Shown here piece after piece: positions 37,112 through 46,884 of a stretch of 64,000 nt of DNA. The position numbers and the translations under genes were made by a program. The stretch lies in assembly GCF_003326755.1 (NCBI RefSeq), contig NZ_JPWH01000001.1, forward strand, positions 180,227 to 244,226, in the 5' to 3' direction. The notes beneath the pieces are model-generated. The model saw only the letters and a list, made by a program, of their open reading frames with translations, was not told the origin of the DNA and ran no database searches. The DNA is from Thalassospira profundimaris (GTDB lineage Bacteria; Pseudomonadota; Alphaproteobacteria; Rhodospirillales; Thalassospiraceae). How positions within the stretch are numbered: the stretch's first letter is position 1; the number at the start of each line of letters is the position of its first letter.

Positions 37112-39379
37112 ATGGAAGAAAAAGAAATCAAGGTTCGTGACCGCGAAGCACTGCTGTTTCATTCCAGCGGCCGCCCCGGAAAAATCGAAATTACCGCCTC
37201 CAAGCCGCTGACCACCCAGCGCGATCTTTCTCTGGCCTATTCGCCAGGTGTGGCTGTGCCGTGTCTGGAAATCGCCAAAAACCCGGCCACGGCCTATGAT
37301 TATACCTCCAAGGGTAACATGGTGGCCGTCATTTCCAACGGCACGGCTGTTTTGGGCCTGGGCAATCTGGGGGCACTGGCCTCCAAACCGGTGATGGAAG
37401 GCAAAGCGGTTCTGTTTAAACGCTTTGCCGATGTTGACGGCCTTGATCTTGAAGTTTCGACCGAAGATGTGGACGAGTTTGTCAATTGCGTGCGTTTTTT
37501 GGGTGCGACCTTTGGTGGCATCAATCTTGAGGACATCAAGGCACCGGAATGCTTCATTATTGAAAGCCGCCTGCGCGAACTTATGGATATTCCGGTTTTC
37601 CATGATGACCAGCATGGTACGGCGATTATTGCCGCATCGGGCCTGATCAATGCCTGCGACCTGACAGGGCGTGACCTGGCCGACATTAAACTGGTGGTGA
37701 ACGGGGCAGGGGCTGCTGCCATTGCCGTGGCTGCCCTGGTGAAAAGCATGGGTGTGTCACCCGATAATGTCATCATGTGTGATTCGCGCGGTGTGATTTA
37801 CAAGGGCCGCGAAGATGGCATGAACCAGTGGAAATCGGCCCACGCCGCCGATACCGATGCCCGCACCCTGGAAGATGCCATGAAGGGGGCAGATGCCGTT
37901 TTTGGCCTGTCGGTCAAAGGGGCGATTACGCCCGCGATGGTTAAAAGCATGGCCAAGCGACCGATCATTTTTGCAATGGCCAACCCGGATCCGGAAATCT
38001 CGCCCGAGGAAGTTGCCGAAATTCGCGATGATGCCATTTGCGCCACCGGCCGCTCGGATTACCCGAACCAGATCAATAACGTGCTGGGCTTCCCCTATAT
38101 CTTCCGGGGCGCGCTGGATGTTCAGGCATCGACCATCAATGAGGAAATGAAAATTGCGGCCGCCCATGCCGTGGCAGCACTTGCGCGTGAAGACGTGCCT
38201 GACGAGGTCGCAGCGGCCTATTCCGGCCGGCGGTTGCAATATGGCCCGGAATATATCATTCCCGCCCCGTTTGACCCGCGCCTGATTATTGCCGTGCCCA
38301 AGGCGGTGGCCCAGGCAGCAATGGATAGCGGTGTTGCCCGCCGTCCGATTTTTGATATGGGCGAATATGAAAACCAGTTGCGCAGCCGTCTTGATCCGAC
38401 AGCAGCCCATTTGCAACTGATTTCCGATTATGTGCGCGCCCATCCCAAACGCATCGCCTTTGCCGAAGGCGAGGAAGAAACCGTTATCCGCGCGGCTGCG
38501 GCATTCCGCAATTCGGGCTATGGCACGCCGATCCTGGTGGGGCGTGAAGACCGCATTTTGCATACGGCAAAACAGTTGGGGATTGAAAGCCTGGAAGGGG
38601 TGGAAATTACCAATGCGGCTCTGTCGCACGATAACCGCAAATATGCCGAGTTCCTGTATGAGCGCCTGCAGCGCAAAGGTTATTTGTGGCGGGACTGCCA
38701 GCGCATGGTGAACCAGAAACGCAATGTGTTTGCCGCCACGATGGTGGCAATGGGCCAGGCCGATGGCATGATCACCGGCCTGACGCGGAATTTTAATCGC
38801 AGTTTTTCCGATATCAGTTCCGTGATCGATGCCAAGGATGGCGAAATCCCGATGGGGCTTTCGATCGCCATTGCCAAGGGCCGCACGGTGTTTATTGCCG
38901 ATACGCGTGTGCATGATGTGCCCGATGCCCAACAATTGGCGGAAATTGCCATTCAGGCGGCTAAAAAGGCCCGTCAGCTTGGCCATGAACCGCGTGTGGC
39001 TCTGATCTCGCATTCGACCTTTGGCAACCCCTGGACCGAGGATACCGACCGCATTCGCGAGGCGGTATCGATTTTGGAAAATGCCGATGTCGATTTCGAG
39101 TTTGATGGCGATATGAGTGTCGATGTCGCGCTTGATACCGAACTTCTGAAGCTTTACCCGTTTTGCCGCCTGTCCGGCCCGGCCAATGTGCTGGTCATGC
39201 CGGCCCTTCATGCCGCGACCACGGCATCGAAGCTTTTGGGCAAACTGGGCGGTGGCACGGTGATTGGCCCGGTGATGATTGGTCTTGCCAAACCGGCCCA
39301 GATTACGCAAATGGGGGCCACTGTGAACGACCTTGTCAATCTGGCTGCCCTTGCCGCCCATGAGGCAGAGCACGGCTAA
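37112..39379 (+). CDS. maeB: NADP-dependent malic enzyme (MaeB type with PTA-like C domain)
   Basis: This enzyme oxidatively decarboxylates malate to pyruvate. The malic enzyme part fills residues 1-430 (PLTTQRDLSLAYSPGVAVP, VFHDDQHGTAIIAASGLINA, then the NADP site KLVVNGAGAAAIAVA), and residues 430-755 form a phosphotransacetylase-like regulatory domain (IAFAEGEEETVIRAAAAF ... ITGLTRNF). At 755 residues the fusion is the usual MaeB length. It is transcribed alone, with a strong terminator downstream. Confidence 0.95.
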   Translation: MEEKEIKVRDREALLFHSSGRPGKIEITASKPLTTQRDLSLAYSPGVAVPCLEIAKNPATAYDYTSKGNMVAVISNGTAVLGLGNLGALASKPVMEGKAVLFKRFADVDGLDLEVSTEDVDEFVNCVRFLGATFGGINLEDIKAPECFIIESRLRELMDIPVFHDDQHGTAIIAASGLINACDLTGRDLADIKLVVNGAGAAAIAVAALVKSMGVSPDNVIMCDSRGVIYKGREDGMNQWKSAHAADTDARTLEDAMKGADAVFGLSVKGAITPAMVKSMAKRPIIFAMANPDPEISPEEVAEIRDDAICATGRSDYPNQINNVLGFPYIFRGALDVQASTINEEMKIAAAHAVAALAREDVPDEVAAAYSGRRLQYGPEYIIPAPFDPRLIIAVPKAVAQAAMDSGVARRPIFDMGEYENQLRSRLDPTAAHLQLISDYVRAHPKRIAFAEGEEETVIRAAAAFRNSGYGTPILVGREDRILHTAKQLGIESLEGVEITNAALSHDNRKYAEFLYERLQRKGYLWRDCQRMVNQKRNVFAATMVAMGQADGMITGLTRNFNRSFSDISSVIDAKDGEIPMGLSIAIAKGRTVFIADTRVHDVPDAQQLAEIAIQAAKKARQLGHEPRVALISHSTFGNPWTEDTDRIREAVSILENADVDFEFDGDMSVDVALDTELLKLYPFCRLSGPANVLVMPALHAATTASKLLGKLGGGTVIGPVMIGLAKPAQITQMGATVNDLVNLAALAAHEAEHG

Positions 39380-39470
39380 GCGGGCCTTTCCCGGGGGTTT
39401 GTTGACCGGGTTATGATACCGTTCACCTTGGCTTTTTTGTTATTTGGGCGGTAAAAACATCATCTGATAG

Positions 39471-39515
39471 GATATGGCGGAAACGGGAGACCCGATTTCC
39501 GCCATATCTGTTTTA
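39471..39515 (+). terminator. Terminator after maeB
   Basis: GATATGGCGGAAACGGG pairs with CCCGATTTCCGCCATATC with one bulged base, then TGTTTTA. Confidence 0.85.
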
Positions 39516-39564
39516 TAGTGTGTTGAAAATTGACCACCGATCGATGAAAAAAGGATCGAACCTG

Positions 39565-40017
39565 ATGCTGCGCCTTGTCGCCATTTTTGCTTTTTTGCTG
39601 ATCGTGCCGGTTTTATCGGCCTGCAATGACGAGGTCAGTGCCGAACCGAGTGCCGATGAAATTACCACGGCCGTGATTGAACGTTTCCGCAACGATCCCT
39701 ATGCCCGTGTCGCCCATGTCGAGAATGTGCATAAAACCAACAGCGTGCCCGAAGGCGACGGGGTTGTGACGGTGATGGTCAGTTATGACATGGTATTTGA
39801 TCGCAGCATTGCCGAATTCGCCGATGATGTGATGGAACAGGGCAAGCAGGCCGAAAATCTTGATGCGGCAAGTGAGGCAGCCCGCGATGCGGTGGATGTG
39901 TTGAAAATGAAAATGCTGGCCCTGAAAGAAGGCGGTTTTACCGTGGGGGACCGGCGCGGTATCAGCAATGAAATCCGGCTGGTGAAATCTGAAAAGGGCT
40001 GGATCTATCGGCCATAG
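39565..40017 (+). CDS. Hypothetical lipoprotein
   Basis: The protein of about 150 residues has a lipoprotein signal peptide (MLRLVAIFAFLLIVPVLSAC). The mature part is acidic and has no known domain that I can name; it contains two helical strings and an ending RLVKSEKGWIYRP. The start at 39565 has AAAGGA about ten bases upstream, while the reading from 39520 lacks one. The gene is isolated between terminators. Function unknown. Confidence 0.75.
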   Translation: MLRLVAIFAFLLIVPVLSACNDEVSAEPSADEITTAVIERFRNDPYARVAHVENVHKTNSVPEGDGVVTVMVSYDMVFDRSIAEFADDVMEQGKQAENLDAASEAARDAVDVLKMKMLALKEGGFTVGDRRGISNEIRLVKSEKGWIYRP

Positions 40018-40040
40018 CCATAGCTTGTTGGAACTGGATA

Positions 40041-40075
40041 AAAAAAGGGTGCCGCTGATTGGGCACCCTTTTTTC
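40041..40075. terminator. Shared terminator between the lipoprotein gene and the Bax-like gene
   Basis: AAAAGGGTGCC pairs with GGGCACCCTTTT around GCTGATT, with T and A runs at both flanks; it can serve both convergent genes. Confidence 0.85.
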
Positions 40076-40093
40076 GTCATCTGATTTTCTGGT

Positions 40094-41083
40094 TTAATCC
40101 TGCAAAGATGCCAGCAGGTTTGGTGGTGGTGGAACATCCTCGGCGGCAAATTTCATGCCATCAAGATCGTCAAGATTATTGGCCCGCATGATGGCATGCA
40201 GGGATTCCACGTAATCTTCACCGCGTTCCGAATATTTCACCAGCGTATTGGCCAGTTCCCAGCCGGTGATGTTATCCCCTTCGGCCCGCAGACGGGCGCG
40301 TTCTTCCCGCAGGGATTTATAGGCCGGATGGGAATTGATGTTCCGGGCATAGGCGCGTACGGAATCCATCAGGGTATCAAATGCCTTGATCACGTGGGTT
40401 TTACCCTCTTCGCGATCTTTTGGAACAATGCCTTCTTCCTCGTTATAGGCCCACTGGCCAAACAGGGCATTGCCCTTGCGGACAAAACGCGACGTGCCCC
40501 AGCCGCTTTCTTCGGCCGACTGCGCCAGAATCAGCGAGGGCGGGATAATATCAATGCGCTCAAGCAGGGCCGAAATGCCACCGCTTTCGACACGGTAGCG
40601 TTTCATCATTTTTTCAACCCATTTTTGCTGGGTCGGTGTTGCTGGCACACCGGCATATTCGTTGCTTTGAATGGACAGCAACCGGTCGCGCCGGGCGGTA
40701 ATTTCTTCATTCACCCGCAGGGCAAGCGGCAAAATGATGCGCAGGAAAATCTGTTTGCGTTCCGCAACCGAGCTTAGATCGCGCAGGCCTTTGGGCACGC
40801 GTTTGATATAAACACGGGGAATGGCATCGGAATTACCCAGCTTATAGTCGATGCTTTTGAAATACTGATCCAGCGCGACCACTTCCGGGTCGCGCTGATA
40901 AAGCTTTTTAACCTTCGGTTTTTCCGGTTTTACCGGCACAACAACCGAGGCATCAATCACCATGCCAGCCGGTTTCGGGGCAATATCAAAGTCGCCAAAC
41001 ATCAGCGCATATTGCAAGCCCACCGCGCCAATTAAGGACGCAAGTGCGACTTTTGTAAATGTCGTCTGGTTTGCGCTACTCAT
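40094..41083 (-). CDS. Bax-like glucosaminidase-domain protein
   Basis: The 329-residue protein has an N-terminal hydrophobic segment (KVALASLIGAVGLQYALMF) that could anchor it in the inner membrane, then an unstructured Pro/Lys region, then a glucosaminidase (Bax) domain with PSLILAQSAEESGWGTSRF and NALFGQWAYNEEEG. In such enzymes the glutamate in AQSAEESGWG is catalytic. It probably trims peptidoglycan in the periplasm. It is convergent with the lipoprotein gene. Confidence 0.88.
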   Translation of the reverse strand: MSSANQTTFTKVALASLIGAVGLQYALMFGDFDIAPKPAGMVIDASVVVPVKPEKPKVKKLYQRDPEVVALDQYFKSIDYKLGNSDAIPRVYIKRVPKGLRDLSSVAERKQIFLRIILPLALRVNEEITARRDRLLSIQSNEYAGVPATPTQQKWVEKMMKRYRVESGGISALLERIDIIPPSLILAQSAEESGWGTSRFVRKGNALFGQWAYNEEEGIVPKDREEGKTHVIKAFDTLMDSVRAYARNINSHPAYKSLREERARLRAEGDNITGWELANTLVKYSERGEDYVESLHAIMRANNLDDLDGMKFAAEDVPPPPNLLASLQD

Positions 41084-41564
41084 TCATCTCTCTCCAGGAT
41101 CATTGAACCTGTTCGTTTTTCCGCGCCCCGTTACCTATGACCGGCCCGGGAAAGCGGTGCAACCGTAAAAAAACAATGCACGATTAACCCCCCGCCAATA
41201 CTCGTATTCCGCATAATAGCGGCAACGCATCACGAACCCGAAAGATCGCGACGGGGCGTAAAAAAGTTACGAATCGGTTAATGGGGGATGCGTTCACCCC
41301 TTCTTGTCAGGTTGGTCATGGCGTTTTCCCAACCTGTTTATTTGCCATATGGTCCGGCATTTATGGCACATCCCCACTTTATGTGGTGTGCTTCTTTGAT
41401 GCACGGCAATACATCATGTGGCAAAGGCATTCAAGCGTACAATGCGGTAAAAATCGCGCCGAACCCTCTCAGCCAGTTTATCTGTTGGAAAACCGATAGC
41501 TGACGATTCCGGCGCGATTATGAAAAGATCGTGGTCATAGCATGAGGTGGCAATTTGCCACCTG
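41084..41564. other. Region between the Bax-like gene and Nfu gene, with two hairpins
   Basis: No protein gene is supported; two overlapping plus-strand frames (41281-41503) lack support. The region holds a 9-bp palindrome (41545-41563) just after the Nfu stop and a large structured terminator at 41449-41519. Confidence 0.6.
41449..41519 (-). terminator. Structured terminator of the Nfu gene with a 48-base loop
   Basis: On the minus strand a 10-bp stem (AATCGCGCCG with CGGCGCGATT) closes a loop of 48 bases, and five T follow. The loop can form an inner stem (TCAGC with GCTGA) and a small hairpin (TATC with GATA). This is longer than a normal terminator. Confidence 0.65.
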
Positions 41565-42137
41565 TCAGTATTCCGCCATCACCGGTTCGACGGCCTGCAC
41601 TTCGGGCACATAATAGCGCAGCATGTTTTCAATGCCCATTTTCAGGGTCGCGGTGCTGCTCGGGCAGCCAGAGCACGCACCGTGCATTTCCAGATAGACA
41701 ACACCGTCTTCAAATTTGTGAAAAACGATGTCACCGCCATCCTGGGCCACAGCCGGGCGTACACGGGTATCAAGCAGTTCCTTGATCTGGCTGACCAGTT
41801 CGTCATCGCCTTCAGAGGCGGAGCTGGTTGCCTTGGTGGCATCGCTGCCCTGATCGAGAACAGGCTGGCCGGAGGTATAGTGCTCCATAATGCCGCCCAG
41901 GATCTGTGGTTTCAGGGTTTGCCAGTCGCGGCCATCTTCCTTGGTGATGGTGATAAAGTCACCCCCCAGGAAGACACCGGTAATACCGTCAACTTCAAAC
42001 AGCTTGCGCGCCAGCGGCGATTTTACATGTTCATCGTTGCTGGTGAAATTGGCCGTTCCCTGACGGCCCATAACTTCTTCCCCCGGAAGAAATTTTAGGG
42101 TGGCGGGATTCGGGGTTGGTTCGGTTTGTATGAACAT
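41565..42137 (-). CDS. NifU-family scaffold protein (Nfu)
   Basis: This 190-residue protein carries Fe-S clusters to target proteins. The N-terminal Nfu_N domain starts FIQTEPTPNPATLKFLPG, and the C-terminal NifU domain has the cluster site ACSGCPSSTATLKMGIE with the CxxC motif, and RPAVAQDGGDIVFHKFEDG before it. I start at the ATG at 42137, because the extra 38 residues of the longer reading do not match the family. Upstream on the minus strand lies the DUF2333 gene. Confidence 0.94.
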   Translation of the reverse strand: MFIQTEPTPNPATLKFLPGEEVMGRQGTANFTSNDEHVKSPLARKLFEVDGITGVFLGGDFITITKEDGRDWQTLKPQILGGIMEHYTSGQPVLDQGSDATKATSSASEGDDELVSQIKELLDTRVRPAVAQDGGDIVFHKFEDGVVYLEMHGACSGCPSSTATLKMGIENMLRYYVPEVQAVEPVMAEY

Positions 42138-42286
42138 TTTCACCAAGTCCTTTTTCTGTGGCGCCGCAGGCATGGCACAATGCGGCGGCCTCATGTCTTT
42201 CACTTTGGTCTCTAAATGGGCCAATTTTGCAAAAAGATCAAGTCCGACCATGCAAGTCGGGTATTCAACAAAATACCATATTGCGC

Positions 42287-43261
42287 CTAGCGTTGCAGGA
42301 TGCTGATGATTTCATTCATTTGCGTGCGGGCCCGCAGCAGGTAAAAACCCAGGCCGGCAAGATGGTTGGGTAAAATGATCCCGTCGGCGGAACCGTTAAT
42401 CACAACCAGCGGGTCCAGTTTTGCTGCCGCCTGCAAGGATGCGACCATTTCCGCCCAGATCTGGCTGACCTGGCGTTCATTGAGGATATTCTCGAAATCG
42501 GTGCCAAGGTCCCGCAGGATCAGACTATAGGTGTAAAGCCGACCCTTGGTGGCGTAAAATACGTCGTCTGCAGTGGTATCGAAAATCGACGGGTGGGCCA
42601 CCTTGTTGTCAATCAGTGCCGATGCCGACCCCAGATCATTGGCAATGCGTCCCAGGGTTTCCTGTAAATTGTCAGCACGGCGTTCAAAAACCGCATTACC
42701 AGCGGCCAGCCGTTCATTATAGCGCAACAGGGCGGAAATGGCCTGGCGGTATTGCTGTTCGGAAGATACACCGGGCAGCAGCGAGATGCTGGGATCAAAG
42801 ACCCATTTGTCGCCGCGGAATTTTAATGCCCCGGCAGCGTTATCGAGATCACTGTCAACCTGGCTGGACCCGCGGGCCCGGCCGATCTGGTCGGACATTT
42901 CGATGGCGAATCGCGACAGGGCGTAAATAATGCCGGTTTGGTAATTCGGCATATTGTCCAGCGCGGCACCGGGCATAAAGAACGGGTCATTCGCCGTCCA
43001 GTCATGCTGGTTGACCTCACGGTCAATCAGGGCCGCAGCCGTGGCAACGGCATGGCTGCCCCCCTGATAATTACCGGTAAAATCGGTATTATCATCAATA
43101 TTTTGAACCACAAGCATACCGACCGGATAATAAATCAGGGCGAGAACAACAATCACGGCAAGGGCCCGAAGCCAGAAACGCCCGCTTGTAAAAAAGCCGC
43201 GCAGTTTTGCACCAAAACCTTTGATGCCGCCCTTGTTGTATAGGTAATCGTCTTCGATCAT
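42287..43261 (-). CDS. DUF2333 family membrane protein
   Basis: The 324-residue protein has one N-terminal transmembrane helix (FWLRALAVIVVLALIYYPVG, residues 29-48), then a large periplasmic part with the DUF2333 pattern (AVATAAALIDREVNQHDW and NDPFFMPGAALDNMPN). The role is unknown. It lies between Nfu and the L,D-transpeptidase on the same strand. Envelope function is suspected from neighbours only. Confidence 0.88.
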   Translation of the reverse strand: MIEDDYLYNKGGIKGFGAKLRGFFTSGRFWLRALAVIVVLALIYYPVGMLVVQNIDDNTDFTGNYQGGSHAVATAAALIDREVNQHDWTANDPFFMPGAALDNMPNYQTGIIYALSRFAIEMSDQIGRARGSSQVDSDLDNAAGALKFRGDKWVFDPSISLLPGVSSEQQYRQAISALLRYNERLAAGNAVFERRADNLQETLGRIANDLGSASALIDNKVAHPSIFDTTADDVFYATKGRLYTYSLILRDLGTDFENILNERQVSQIWAEMVASLQAAAKLDPLVVINGSADGIILPNHLAGLGFYLLRARTQMNEIISILQR

Positions 43262-43330
43262 GTCCTGTCCCGGTCTGATGAATGTACGATGATCAAACTA
43301 GGGTCTTGGCGGTTAGGCCGCAAGGATATG

Positions 43331-43885
43331 TTAGGCCCGATCCGATTTCCCGGCCTTGATACAAAGTCGTGTTGCCGTGTCGCAACCTGCAAGAATTTCA
43401 TAAAGATCGTCGCGGGCAAGGGCAATGCAGCCTTCTGTGCCTTCGTATTTTGGGCGGGCGATATGGATGAAAATGGCCGATCCCCGGCCAGCGACTGCCG
43501 GGCTGTCATTATGGTCCAGGGTGACAATGACATCATAAACAGGGTCGTCGCGCCAAAGCTTCTCGTGGCTGGCGTTAAAGGGCAGGCGCACCGGGCGGTT
43601 GTAACGGCTGCTTGAGGGCGCATCGCACCAGCCATCCCGGGGATTGAGGACGTGGGTGGGCAGGCCGGTTTTTGGGGCCGGAACCCGGTCGGCCCGATAC
43701 ATCACGTAACGCAGTTTCCATTCGCCAATCGGGCTGGCCCCGTCGCCTTCGCGTTTATCGGCTGTCATGCCTGTCTTGCCAATTGCGGCGCGATATTTTT
43801 TGCCCATAAAGGTCAGCTTACCGCTTTCATCAACCGTGATCCGTGGCGCTGTCGGGGCGGATTTCGCGCTTTTATGGTCGGCCAT
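43331..43885 (-). CDS. L,D-transpeptidase (YkuD-type) family protein
   Basis: The 184-residue protein has the YkuD catalytic signature HIARPKYEGTEGCIAL, with Cys and His for peptide crosslinks in peptidoglycan or Braun-type attachment. No obvious signal peptide is seen in the preferred start. I chose the ATG at 43885; the longer reading from 44023 overlaps the ppa terminator. Neighbours are DUF2333 and ppa. The substrate is inferred from family. Confidence 0.85.
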   Translation of the reverse strand: MADHKSAKSAPTAPRITVDESGKLTFMGKKYRAAIGKTGMTADKREGDGASPIGEWKLRYVMYRADRVPAPKTGLPTHVLNPRDGWCDAPSSSRYNRPVRLPFNASHEKLWRDDPVYDVIVTLDHNDSPAVAGRGSAIFIHIARPKYEGTEGCIALARDDLYEILAGCDTATRLCIKAGKSDRA

Positions 43886-43988
43886 GATGGCAAATTTCCC
43901 TGATTGATATTTGGTTTTTGGGTGGCGGTTTTGATCGCTGCCATCTGATAGGCGGAATTTGTTCTGGTGATGACGGCCTTTGAAAATG

Positions 43989-44018
43989 ACAACGCCCCGC
44001 AATATTGCAGGGCGTTGT
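43989..44018 (-). terminator. Hairpin after ppa
   Basis: ACAACGCCC (43989-43997) pairs with GGGCGTTGT (44010-44018) and is followed on the minus strand by a T-rich run. It lies 55 bases after the ppa stop. Confidence 0.7.
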
Positions 44019-44073
44019 ATCATGTCATGCGGATTCTTGCTGTTAGCGTAATGACAGCAAAACCGTCACAGCC

Positions 44074-44598
44074 TTATTTTGCAAAACGTGCGATGGCGGC
44101 ATGGATCAGTTCGGCGGCGGTTTCTGCACCTTTCCAGCCGGTTACTTTGACCCATTTGCCTTTTTCAAGGTCTTTGTAACGCTCGAAGAAATGCTGGATC
44201 TGGTCGCGCAGGATTTCCGGAAGGTCTTCGTGCGATTTGATGTCCTTGTAGTAAGGATCAACCTTCTCATGGGGCACACAAATCAGCTTTTCGTCCATGC
44301 CGGCTTCGTCTTCCATCATCAGCACGCCAATCGGGCGGGCGCGAATGACAGAACCGGCAACCACCGGCTCGCGGAACATGACCATCGCGTCAACGGGGTC
44401 GCCATCTTCACCCAGGGTATTGGGGATGAAGCCGTAATTGACCGGATAATACATCGAGGTATGCAGAAAACGGTCCACAAATACCGCGCCTGAATCCTTG
44501 TCGACTTCGTATTTGATCGGCCCGCCCTGCGGGATTTCAATGACAACATTGACGTCCCAGGGAACGTCTTTACCAACCGCAATCTTGCTGAGGTCCAT
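44074..44598 (-). CDS. ppa: Inorganic pyrophosphatase
   Basis: Soluble family I pyrophosphatase hydrolyses PPi, driving biosynthesis. Motifs: GPIKYEVDKDSGAVFVDRF near residues 27-45, YPVNYGFIPNTLGEDGDPVD (52-71) with metal-binding aspartates, and KVDPYYKDIKS. At 174 residues it is standard. A hairpin follows its stop before the L,D-transpeptidase gene. Confidence 0.97.
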   Translation of the reverse strand: MDLSKIAVGKDVPWDVNVVIEIPQGGPIKYEVDKDSGAVFVDRFLHTSMYYPVNYGFIPNTLGEDGDPVDAMVMFREPVVAGSVIRARPIGVLMMEDEAGMDEKLICVPHEKVDPYYKDIKSHEDLPEILRDQIQHFFERYKDLEKGKWVKVTGWKGAETAAELIHAAIARFAK

Positions 44599-44761
44599 CG
44601 GGTAACACCCTTTCGCATATGCTTCAGATCACCCGTTGCCGGGCGTGGTTATGGGATTTGTTTATGTACCTTGATTAAGGCAACAATAATGGTGCCGCCC
44701 TTTTATCGTGAAATGTACGATGTTCCAAGAACCTGCTTGTTCATCCTTGGTCGCAGTTGCG

Positions 44762-45610
44762 TTATTCCGCTGCTTCTGGCGGCAAAAATATGCTTTGCAC
44801 GGGAAGGAAACGTTGTTTTTCAGCTTCCAGGGTGCGGAAAAGCAGGCCATTATCGCTGGCACCGGAATGGCGCTGGGCGATTTTGCGGGCATGGAAAAGA
44901 TGCAGGACGGGCGAACTGTATTCCAGATTTTTGCGACGGACACCAGCCCGGATCAAACGCAGGATAAAATCCGAATCCTCCAGGCCGTGGCTTTGATAAG
45001 CCTCGTCAAAACCGGCAATTTTATCAATATCTTCGCGGAAAACTGCCAGATTGCAGGCCTGCGCTTTTTTCCACGATGTTTCATATTGCCACATGCTTTT
45101 GTGCGATTGCGGCAGGGGTATAAACTGGAACGGACGATTGCATTGACCGGTAATGCCAAGTCCAAATAACGCAGCCCGTGGCCATTTATGGAACGCGGGC
45201 TGGTTGCGCATGACGAATTCGGTAAAACGGCGTTTCAGAAAAACGCGCTTGCCGGTGACAAAACAGCCCGGGGTCGCGGCTGCCCGGTGTTTGGAGATAA
45301 AATCGGGCATGACACAGCAATCGCCATCAATGAAAATCGTCAAATCGCCCTGAGCAAGCTTGAGCGCGCCATTTCTGACTTCAGAAAGGCGAAAACCCCG
45401 GTCTTCCTGCCAGAAATGCCGGATTGGAATGTCACTTTGTCTGGCGAAACGGGCAATGAGGTCGCGGGTTTCATCTTTGGACCCGTCATCCGCGATAATG
45501 ATTTCAAAATGCCGGTCTTTTTGATCCAGCAATGATTTCAACACCATCGCAAGAGCTGTCGGCCAGTTGTAAGTGGCGACAATCACGGAAACGAGACTGG
45601 ATTTCGACAT
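44762..45610 (-). CDS. Glycosyltransferase family 2
   Basis: The 282-residue protein has a GT-A fold: VSVIVATYNWPTALAMVLKS, FEIIIADDGSKDETRDL, and the metal-binding DxD in FIDGDCCVMP. The C-terminal part with FDEAYQSHGLEDSDFILRL is typical of galactosyltransferase-like GT2 members. It probably adds sugar to an envelope glycan or lipid. It has no immediate operon partner. Confidence 0.9.
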   Translation of the reverse strand: MSKSSLVSVIVATYNWPTALAMVLKSLLDQKDRHFEIIIADDGSKDETRDLIARFARQSDIPIRHFWQEDRGFRLSEVRNGALKLAQGDLTIFIDGDCCVMPDFISKHRAAATPGCFVTGKRVFLKRRFTEFVMRNQPAFHKWPRAALFGLGITGQCNRPFQFIPLPQSHKSMWQYETSWKKAQACNLAVFREDIDKIAGFDEAYQSHGLEDSDFILRLIRAGVRRKNLEYSSPVLHLFHARKIAQRHSGASDNGLLFRTLEAEKQRFLPVQSIFLPPEAAE

Positions 45611-45711
45611 CTTTCCCCCGATACAAGATCTAATCCCCCATTATTGCCCCTTAACAATAATGTGATTGAAAGTTGTACAGAGCCGGGGAAGGCGGGGCAA
45701 TAGCCAGATGG

Positions 45712-46641
45712 TTACAAATCGGTATTTTCGTACACTTCACGACCAATCAATTGGCGAATCCAGTCTGCTGCGGCCATGACGGCAGGGTCGCGTTCGCGCG
45801 ACGGGCGGATCAAAAGCCGATACCACCAGCTTGACATGAAATCGGGAAAATCGAGCATGACCAGTTCCCCGCGATCGACATATTTGCGGGCGATCACATC
45901 GGTACTGGCGACAATGCCATGTCCTTCGCGGGCGGCCTCAAGCGCCCAGATATGGTGGCTGAAGGTCCAGCAATCGGACAGGGCAAAGCGGGTATTTTCG
46001 AACCAGGATGTGATCTGGGAAAACTGTTCGCTGTCGCTGTCAATCAGCAGAATATCGCGGGGTTCCAGTTTGGCGACATCCACACTTGTCCGGTCAAATC
46101 CTCGTTGCGCCAGCCATTGCGGGGAAACCAGCGCATGATAGATTTCCGGCGATAAAAGCTCCATTGTCCAGCCGTCCGGACCCTGAAGGTCTTTGGGTGC
46201 AATTTGCAGCGCCAGATCAATTTCAAGCGGGTCAAGATCGTCATCAAATTCGATTTTGCGAAATTGTACCGGAATATCATCGGGAATAACGGCCCGCAGG
46301 CTATCGAGTTCTTCGATCAGAATGCTGAGCGCCGGGGTTGCCAGCGCCCCAATGCGAATGGCGCGGCCCTTGTCAGGCCCGATTTCCCCGGTAATGCCGG
46401 AAATATCATCCAGGGCGGCGGTCAGGCGGGGCAAAAGCTGGCGGGCCGATTTTGTCAGCGACAGGCCACGTCCTTTACGCAGGAACAGCACAACACCCAG
46501 GCTTTCCTCAAGCTGGCGCAATTGATGGCTGATCGCACTTTGGGTGACATTCAGTTCCTCGGCAGCATCTTTGACGCTTTGATGCCGGGCGGTGGCTTCA
46601 AAGGCGACAAGGGCGCGTAAGGGCGGTAATTTGCGACGCAT
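45712..46641 (-). CDS. LysR-family regulator of the GcvA type
   Basis: The N-terminal HTH (LPPLRALVAFEATARHQS, with VTQSAISHQLRQLEESLGV) and the effector-binding domain are those of GcvA-type LysR proteins. It is divergent from the DMT transporter gene at 46885, and 243 bases lie between them, so control of the transporter is possible. Effector unknown. The end ENTDL is short. Confidence 0.92.
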   Translation of the reverse strand: MRRKLPPLRALVAFEATARHQSVKDAAEELNVTQSAISHQLRQLEESLGVVLFLRKGRGLSLTKSARQLLPRLTAALDDISGITGEIGPDKGRAIRIGALATPALSILIEELDSLRAVIPDDIPVQFRKIEFDDDLDPLEIDLALQIAPKDLQGPDGWTMELLSPEIYHALVSPQWLAQRGFDRTSVDVAKLEPRDILLIDSDSEQFSQITSWFENTRFALSDCWTFSHHIWALEAAREGHGIVASTDVIARKYVDRGELVMLDFPDFMSSWWYRLLIRPSRERDPAVMAAADWIRQLIGREVYENTDL

Positions 46642-46884
46642 TCCAGTACATCCGCTAACAGGCTTTGTGGGACGATCCTGTTTATCAGCACAGGTTGTTT
46701 ATTTCGTACAAAATTTTCTCATCGGTCGCTGAAAACTCTTCATTCGTTTTTTTGAATGGTTCCGGGCAAGATAACCAACGAGAGGGTTTCCAGACCCATT
46801 GTCTCCTTGCGCCACCCGCAGTATTTGACTGATCCAGGCTTTGGAAACTCCCTCTTTATCCTTTTCATATCCAACACGGGAAGA

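Noticed and set aside
37757-39373. A 538-aa open frame on the minus strand inside maeB
   Set aside because: It is antisense to a well-recognised malic enzyme, has no homology pattern and no ribosome site; a shadow of GC-biased codon use.
41449-41519. CTGAGA in the Nfu 3' hairpin, as in TPP riboswitches
   Set aside because: The other conserved parts of the TPP fold are missing and the element lies at a 3' end.
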